From positions 55,657,680-55,721,679 of the forward strand of contig CM033721.1 in the NCBI GenBank assembly GCA_019671005.1: a DNA stretch of 64,000 nucleotides, read 5' to 3'. The translations under genes and the position numbers were made by a program. This DNA comes from Hibiscus mutabilis (taxonomy: Eukaryota > Streptophyta > Magnoliopsida > Malvales > Malvaceae). This document shows, piece after piece, positions 58,786 to 64,000 of the stretch. The notes under the pieces are model-generated. The model saw only the letters and a program-made list of their open reading frames with translations. It was not told the origin of the DNA and ran no database searches. How positions within the stretch are numbered: the stretch's first letter is position 1; every line of letters starts with the position of its first letter.

Positions 58786-59700
58786 TCAAATTGCCTTGGC
58801 ATTTTCCTCTAGCATGCCAACATTTTGCTTTCTCCTTGTAGATCCTAGCATTCTCATAGGCTTGTGTCCTAAATTCCTCCAACTCATTGAGGTCGAGTAA
58901 CCTCTTTTCTCCAGCAACTCTTCATGCCATGTCAAGTTTTCTGATGGCCCAGTAGGCTTTATGTTCAAGTTCGACTGGTAAATGGCATGGTTTACCAAAA
59001 AAAAGAGTCTAAATGGTGAAGTACCCAAAGGAGTTTTGAAAGCAGTCCTATAAGCCCACAAGGACTCATCTTGTCTTAGAGACTAGTCTTTCCTTGTTGT
59101 ATTTATAGTTTTCTCTAGAATGTTCTTGATCTCCTTGTTTGAAATCTCAGCTTGCCTATTAGTCTGTGGGTGGTATGCTGTGGCAATTCTCTGTTGTATA
59201 CCATATCTGCAAAAAGCTTTAGAGATTAGATTACATTTAAAATGAGTACCCTCATCATGAATTATTGCTCTAAGAACACCAAATTGGGTAAAAATGTGTT
59301 TGTGCAAAAACTTGGTCACGGCCTTGGAAAAATTTGTTGGCAGGGCAACAGCCTCTACCCAGTTAGATACATAGTCAACAGCCACAAGAATATATACATT
59401 ACAGAATGATGGAGGGAAATGACCGATAAAGTCTATCCCCTACACATCAAATAAATCTACAGGCATAATATTTTGAAGTAGTAGTTGGTGTCGATTGGAG
59501 ATGTTTCATGTTCGTTGGCATCGGTCACATGCCTTGGCATACTCATGGGCATCCTTATATAGATTCGGCCAAAAGAATCCAGATTGCAGCACCTTGGCAG
59601 CATTCTTCATCCCAGCAAAGTGACCTCCATCTGGTGCAGCATGACATAAATGCAATATGTTATGTTGTTCATCCCGGGCACACACCAGCAAATCACTTGG
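58786..59700 (-). pseudogene. Athila-2 integrase
   Basis: Three in-phase stretches (59691-59506, 59385-59083, 59061-58786). The zinc part has HLCHAAPDGGHFAGMKNAAK and ACDRCQRT. The core has [31 protein letters not shown] and [14 protein letters not shown], which supply the later D and E acids; the first D sits in GIDFIG (about 59435). The C-terminal part has WAYRTAFKTPLGTSPFRLFF. Stops near 59455 and 59083-59064 interrupt it. The E2 insertion site of Athila-1 corresponds to about 59462 here. Confidence 0.88.
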
Positions 59701-59732
59701 TCAGCACATTGTTTGAACAATATTGATTCATC

Positions 59733-60443
59733 CTAATAGTATTTCCTAACTTCTCGCATGAATCTTTTCTTGGCATTGTATGCCAAGTCTAGTGGAAGAA
59801 TATTGCTCACCAGGTAGTTGACAATGTCATCGTACCATGGCGTAGCATACACTGCAAGCAAGTATTCGTCAGGAAATTCATCTTTAATAACCTTAATCTT
59901 ACCATCTTCAATGTGATGCTCTAAACGTGAAAGATGGTTAGCTACTAAGTTTTCGCTGTCTTTCATGTCTCTAATCTCTAGGTCAAATTCTTGAAGTAAG
60001 AGCATCCATCAGATTAGTCTGGGCTTGGCATCCTTCTTCGCCAAGAGATACTTCAATATCGAATGATCTGTATAAACCACAACCTTGTTATGAATTAAAT
60101 AAGATCTAAATTTATGAAGAGCAAATACAACAACAAGAAATTCTTTCTCGGTTGTAGAGTAATTAAGTTGTGCTTCATTCAAGGTTTTGCTGGCATAGTA
60201 GATGGCATGGAAAACCTTGCCATGACGTTATCCCAAAAATGCTCCAACGGCATAGTCACTGGCATCATACATGAGCTCAAAGGGCTCATTCCAATTCGGT
60301 GCTATGACTATAGGGGCATTAATCAATTTCTCTTTAAGTTCCTGAAATGCTCTCAAACAAGAATTGTCAAATGCAAAAGTGGCATTATATTCCAACAACA
60401 AGCATAAAGGTTTAGCAATTTTTGAAAAAACTTTAATAAACAG
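59733..60443 (-). pseudogene. Athila-2 RNase H domain
   Basis: It continues the RT frame: [24 protein letters not shown] residues near 60180, [20 protein letters not shown] near 60060, LLLQEFDLEIRDMKDSENLV and ANHLSRLEHH. Stops occur near 60006 and elsewhere. A frameshift separates it from the integrase (59733 to 59691). Confidence 0.82.
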
Positions 60444-61461
60444 CTAATAAAAACTGGTATGACCTAAAAAACTCCGTATACCTTTAACTATTGATGGCGG
60501 TGGCAATTGCTTGATTACCTCCACTTTGGCTTGATCAACTTCTAGTCCTCTCTTAGTCACCTTGTGGCTGAGTACAATGCCATCCTTCACCATGAAGTGG
60601 CATTTCTCTGAGTTCAACACTAGGTTTGTTTCAATGCATCTCTTTAAGACTTGCTCCAAACTATGAATACATTCCTCAAATGTTTTACCAAACACTGAGA
60701 AATCATCCATGAATACTTCCATGTTGTGCTCGATCATATTGGAAAAAATGGACATCATGCAACATTGAAATGTTGCGGCCGCATTACAAAGGCCGAATGG
60801 CATCCTTCTAAAAGAGAACATCCTATAAGGGCACGTGAATATGGTCTTCTCTTGATCATCAGGGGTAATGGAAATCTGATTATAACCCAAATAACCATAT
60901 AAGAAACAATAGAAAGCTTTACCTGCCAATCTGTCTAACATATGATTGATGAAAGGCAATGGGAAGTGGTTCTTCCTTGTAGCCTTATTCAGAATTCTAT
61001 AATCCATGCACACTCTCCATCTGGTGATGGTCTTGGAGGGAATCAATTCAGCTTCACTATTTTATACCAAAGTCATGCCACCTTTCTTTGGCACGCATTG
61101 CACCAGGCTAACCCATGAGCTATCGGAAATGGGATAAATGATCTTAGCATCAAGCCATTTTATGATATCTTTCTTAACTACCTCTTTCATGCTCGGGTTT
61201 AACCTTCTTTAGCCTTCAATGGTTCTACCATGGTACTCTTCTAGAATGATTTTGTGCATGCAAATGGTTGGGCTAATACCTCGGATGTCTGCCAAGGTTT
61301 AACCCAACGTTTGCTTATAATTCTTTAATATTGCCAGTAATCTCTCATCCTGATCATTAGTGAGATCAGTGGCAATGCTCACTAGCAGGGTTGAGTGTTT
61401 GCCTAAATAAACATACTTCAAGTGATTTGGCAGTGGCTTAAGCTCCAACTCAGGTGGTTCC
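60444..61461 (-). pseudogene. Athila-2 reverse transcriptase, N-terminus cut off
   Basis: From the right edge: LPNHLKYVYLGKHSTLLVSI, LLAILKNYKQTLG, WRVCMDYRILNKATRKNHFP, YCFLYGYLGYNQISIT, RMPFGLCNAAATFQCCM and VFMDDFSVFG, with the catalytic FMDD intact (60702-60713). In-frame stops lie upstream of 61046 (near 61302, 61213 and 61060). The last Athila base is 61461; the next element begins there. Confidence 0.92.
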
Positions 61462-64000
61462 TATAACACCCCCTACCCGGGTTAGTAGTAACTCGGTTCG
61501 GGAGCGTTACTTAGCAAGCAAGCAAGGATAAGACAAGGCATGGAATTCGAGCTAAGCAAGGACATAGACAAGGCATGGACAATACAAGCATTACACATTC
61601 AAACTTGACTTCATTCATCAACCAAAACATTCGGCAATTATCAAAATAAGAAGAAACAATCATTCGAACAAGGTATAGGCAACCATTCATACATTACTTA
61701 TCATGTAAGTAACCACAAAATTGAATCTTAATCCAAGCTATCCATTCGAATAGGTCACCAATTTTAACTCATTTCATGCTTACATTACAAGTTACTACTT
61801 CATGGTTTATTTTATAGCACTTATACAATGTTACCTATCCCATTTGAACCACCTTAGTGTTACATGCTTCCAATTCACTTTGTGTTCCTTATCTTGTACA
61901 TGTTTAGTCATTTCATTCCTACACTTACTAAGCATAATTATCTAACCTTTAATAGCATGTAGCTAATTCCATTCAAGCCTATATCAATACCAAACCATTC
62001 GGCCATAACACCAAACACAATACAAAGTATGAAACTAGTTCATTCCAATCTTATCCTACTACCATGCATTCGGCAAACATGAAATAACCACATGAAACCA
62101 TTCAGCCATACCTCAAAACAATCACACAACAATACTTTCAACATGGTAATTTCATACAAGACATGAAGCATTCTAATGGTTGGTTATACAACATGGTTCA
62201 TCTCAATCTACATTCATTTCAAGCATACACAAGAGCATGACAAGGTTATCAAACTATTTCATAGCCAATTAGATCATCATATTATCATTCCATATCATCA
62301 ATAAATGCGCAGCAACATTCAACCATTACAAGTTATCTAAGTTCATTACTTACCTTATACTATATACATAACATAGATAGGCCATCAAGCATTATATACA
62401 AGCTTTCAAAATGCATGTTCAAGCTATTTAAATACATCTAGTTCCACCATTCTAGGAGATACAAAACAAGTATGGAATCATACTTTAACCAAGCTTGTGT
62501 GTGATGCTTCTTGCTCAAGGAATCAAGCTTCAAGATCAAGCAATATTTGAATCCTTTAACCTGTAAGTTGGGAAGAATGAAACAAGAGTGATAAGTACAA
62601 AAATGTACTTATGAGGTAGTAACTAGTCTATCCATTTTGTCATTTCATGTTTCATGTCTTTTAAATCAAGTGTAGACCTAGCTAAGGCTTTCAAGCATCA
62701 AGAGTGATCTTAACTAGTCTTTCAAGCATCAAGAATATCCTATCTAGGATAGCATGCATTCAGCCAACAAGAATAGGCATCAAGAAGTCATAATTAATGA
62801 ATCAAGCAACATGCTTGAAAAACAAGAAACCAATGAGTCATGCTTTCAAGTCAAGTAACATACATCTCATGGCATTCAAGACAAGCATCATGTATAATTG
62901 AATTGTTATTACACTTTTTATTTCATCAAACAACCCTCTTGGTACTTAGTTTGTATAGGTAATCGAGTCTCCAACCAACTGTCGCCACAAGATGCACCGT
63001 AGTGCTGGTCAACCCTCCTACTGTCACCAAAGACCACATACGTACCCTTCGTCTGTCGCCAAATATGGGCCTTAGCCCTGGACCGTAGTTCACCCGTACA
63101 CAATGAGCTCTAGACTCTAAGGTATGCCCTTCTACCTAATCCAACTAGCTACCAAGGTTGTTCGAATTACCATTTATTCAAGTTATCAAGCTCAAGATCA
63201 TGTTCATATCAAGCAATATCATTTCATGTTAAGCCTCTAGGCTATTGAGCCTTAGCTCACAAGTCAAGTGGTTTCAAGATCCATTTCATCAAAATGAGAT
63301 AACATCATATCTCAAACAAGTCTTTAGCATTCAATCATGTTGCATCATAGCACATACAAGCATTCAAGCTATCATCAATCATGCTTAGCAATTCGAAATA
63401 GACATGTATTCAAGACTAGGATCAAGTTTCATGCATTTCTTTAGTCATCCTTCCCTTATTAGGTCAAGTTCAAGATTAGATTCATTTACATGTCAAGATT
63501 GTAACAAGAATGCATTGGTTAGGACCTAGTCCTAACCCTAGAGATAACTACACTCACAATACAATCCAAGCAAGCTAGCAATAGTCTTGTATAGCTATTC
63601 CTTTGTTCTTAGCCTTTGGATTATTTCCCTTTTCTCCTTCCTCCAAGTTCACTCCTTGCTCTAGCAAATTCATGATTAAACACATTCATCAATGTGTATA
63701 CACAAGACAATTCAACATGGCAGCAAGGTTATTTCAATACATAAAAACATATACATACAATTCTGTCAACATTTCAATAAACAAGACTAGGTAGGATCTA
63801 ATTATCCCAAACTGTTACAAAACAGTCCAATAAAACTGTACAAAACAGTTTCCAACTATCTTAACTGTTGCTGCCTGGCAGCTTGCACACTACATGCTTA
63901 AATAGGCATATCTTTCAATTCCTACGTAGGAATTTTGATTAATTTATACCGTTGGAAAGATAAAAAAAATTTATTTAAGACAATAGTATACTTGCATTTT
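61462..64000. mobile_element. Del/Tekay-like LTR, left part, inserted in Athila-2
   Basis: Athila similarity ends at GGTTCC (61461) and TATAACACCCCCTACCCGG follows, one change from the TGTAACACCCC start usual for Del/Tekay-type LTRs. At least 2.5 kb runs to the window edge without coding domains, consistent with the long LTRs of that group; a short region near 62960-63070 with repeated GTCGCCA/GTCACCA resembles such LTRs. Open frames 62918-63103 and 63603-63794 show no domain. Orientation and whether it is a solo LTR are unknown. Confidence 0.65.

Larger units (their letters stand above)
53839..61461 (-). mobile_element. Athila-2: Athila element, 3' two-thirds, cut in RT by a Del-like LTR
   Basis: On the minus strand: RT (cut at 61461), RNase H, integrase, 3' ORF of the Transposase_32 type and a 3' LTR. 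Gag, protease, primer site and 5' LTR lie beyond the right edge. It inserted into E3 (junction 53838/53839). Compared with Athila-1 it keeps FMDD and shows the undamaged integrase target of E2. Confidence 0.87.

Noticed and set aside
62918..63103. 61-codon frame in the Del-like LTR
   Set aside because: LTR context, no family, arises from short GTCGCCA-type repeats.

Overview
This is repeat-rich nuclear DNA from a flowering plant, most likely a eudicot. I recognise no host protein-coding gene and no tRNA, rRNA or CRISPR array. Almost every base can be assigned to LTR retrotransposons, mostly Ty3/gypsy, nested inside one another. The proteins are of the Tat/Ogre lineage (an extra upstream ORF with a DUF7745-like region, gag, PR, RT, RNase H, a second RNase H, IN) and the Athila lineage (gag-pol, a Transposase_32-like 3' ORF, an Asp-type primer site). 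The wording of the Tat integrase C-terminus reminds me of Malvaceae such as cotton; that is an impression from memory, not a search result.

Layout, left to right. (1) 1-9644, plus strand: element E1, a Tat-type element with gag but no pol; its 5' LTR is cut by the window edge. (2) 9645-9977, plus: the 3' end of an Athila-type LTR into which E1 probably inserted. (3) 9978-24913, minus: E2, an autonomous-type Tat element with a 3.7-kb 5' LTR and all pol domains, decayed by stops and frameshifts; its 3' end is missing. (4) 24914-31224, minus: Athila-1, cut in its integrase by E2. (5) 31225-37300: old unassigned DNA, a degraded Copia-like LTR, and inside it a 2.6-kb solo LTR with a perfect 5-bp duplication. 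(6) 37301-39268 and 49454-53838, minus: E3, a Tat derivative, split by (7) 39269-49453, minus: E4, a complete pol-less Tat derivative with two LTRs. (8) 53839-61461, minus: Athila-2, which retains the 3' ORF and 3' LTR that Athila-1 lacks. (9) 61462-64000: the start of a Del/Tekay-like LTR inserted in Athila-2 and running off the right edge.

How the parts relate. E1 and E4 keep LTRs, primer site, leader, gag and a polypurine tract but no enzyme genes, so they would need RT, RNase H and IN from an E2-like partner. E1, E3 and E4 have nearly the same polypurine tract. E1, E2 and E4 have the same primer-site type and related leader blocks, and E2, E3 and E4 have related 3' non-coding DNA. E1, E3 and E4 carry different tandem-repeat arrays just before the 3' LTR.

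None of the coding regions is intact. The signals most worth following are a stem-loop in the Tat LTRs whose arms change in a compensatory way, the gag-bearing pol-less derivatives, their element-specific 3' arrays, and an insertion order that can be read from target-site duplications and from the two Athila copies.
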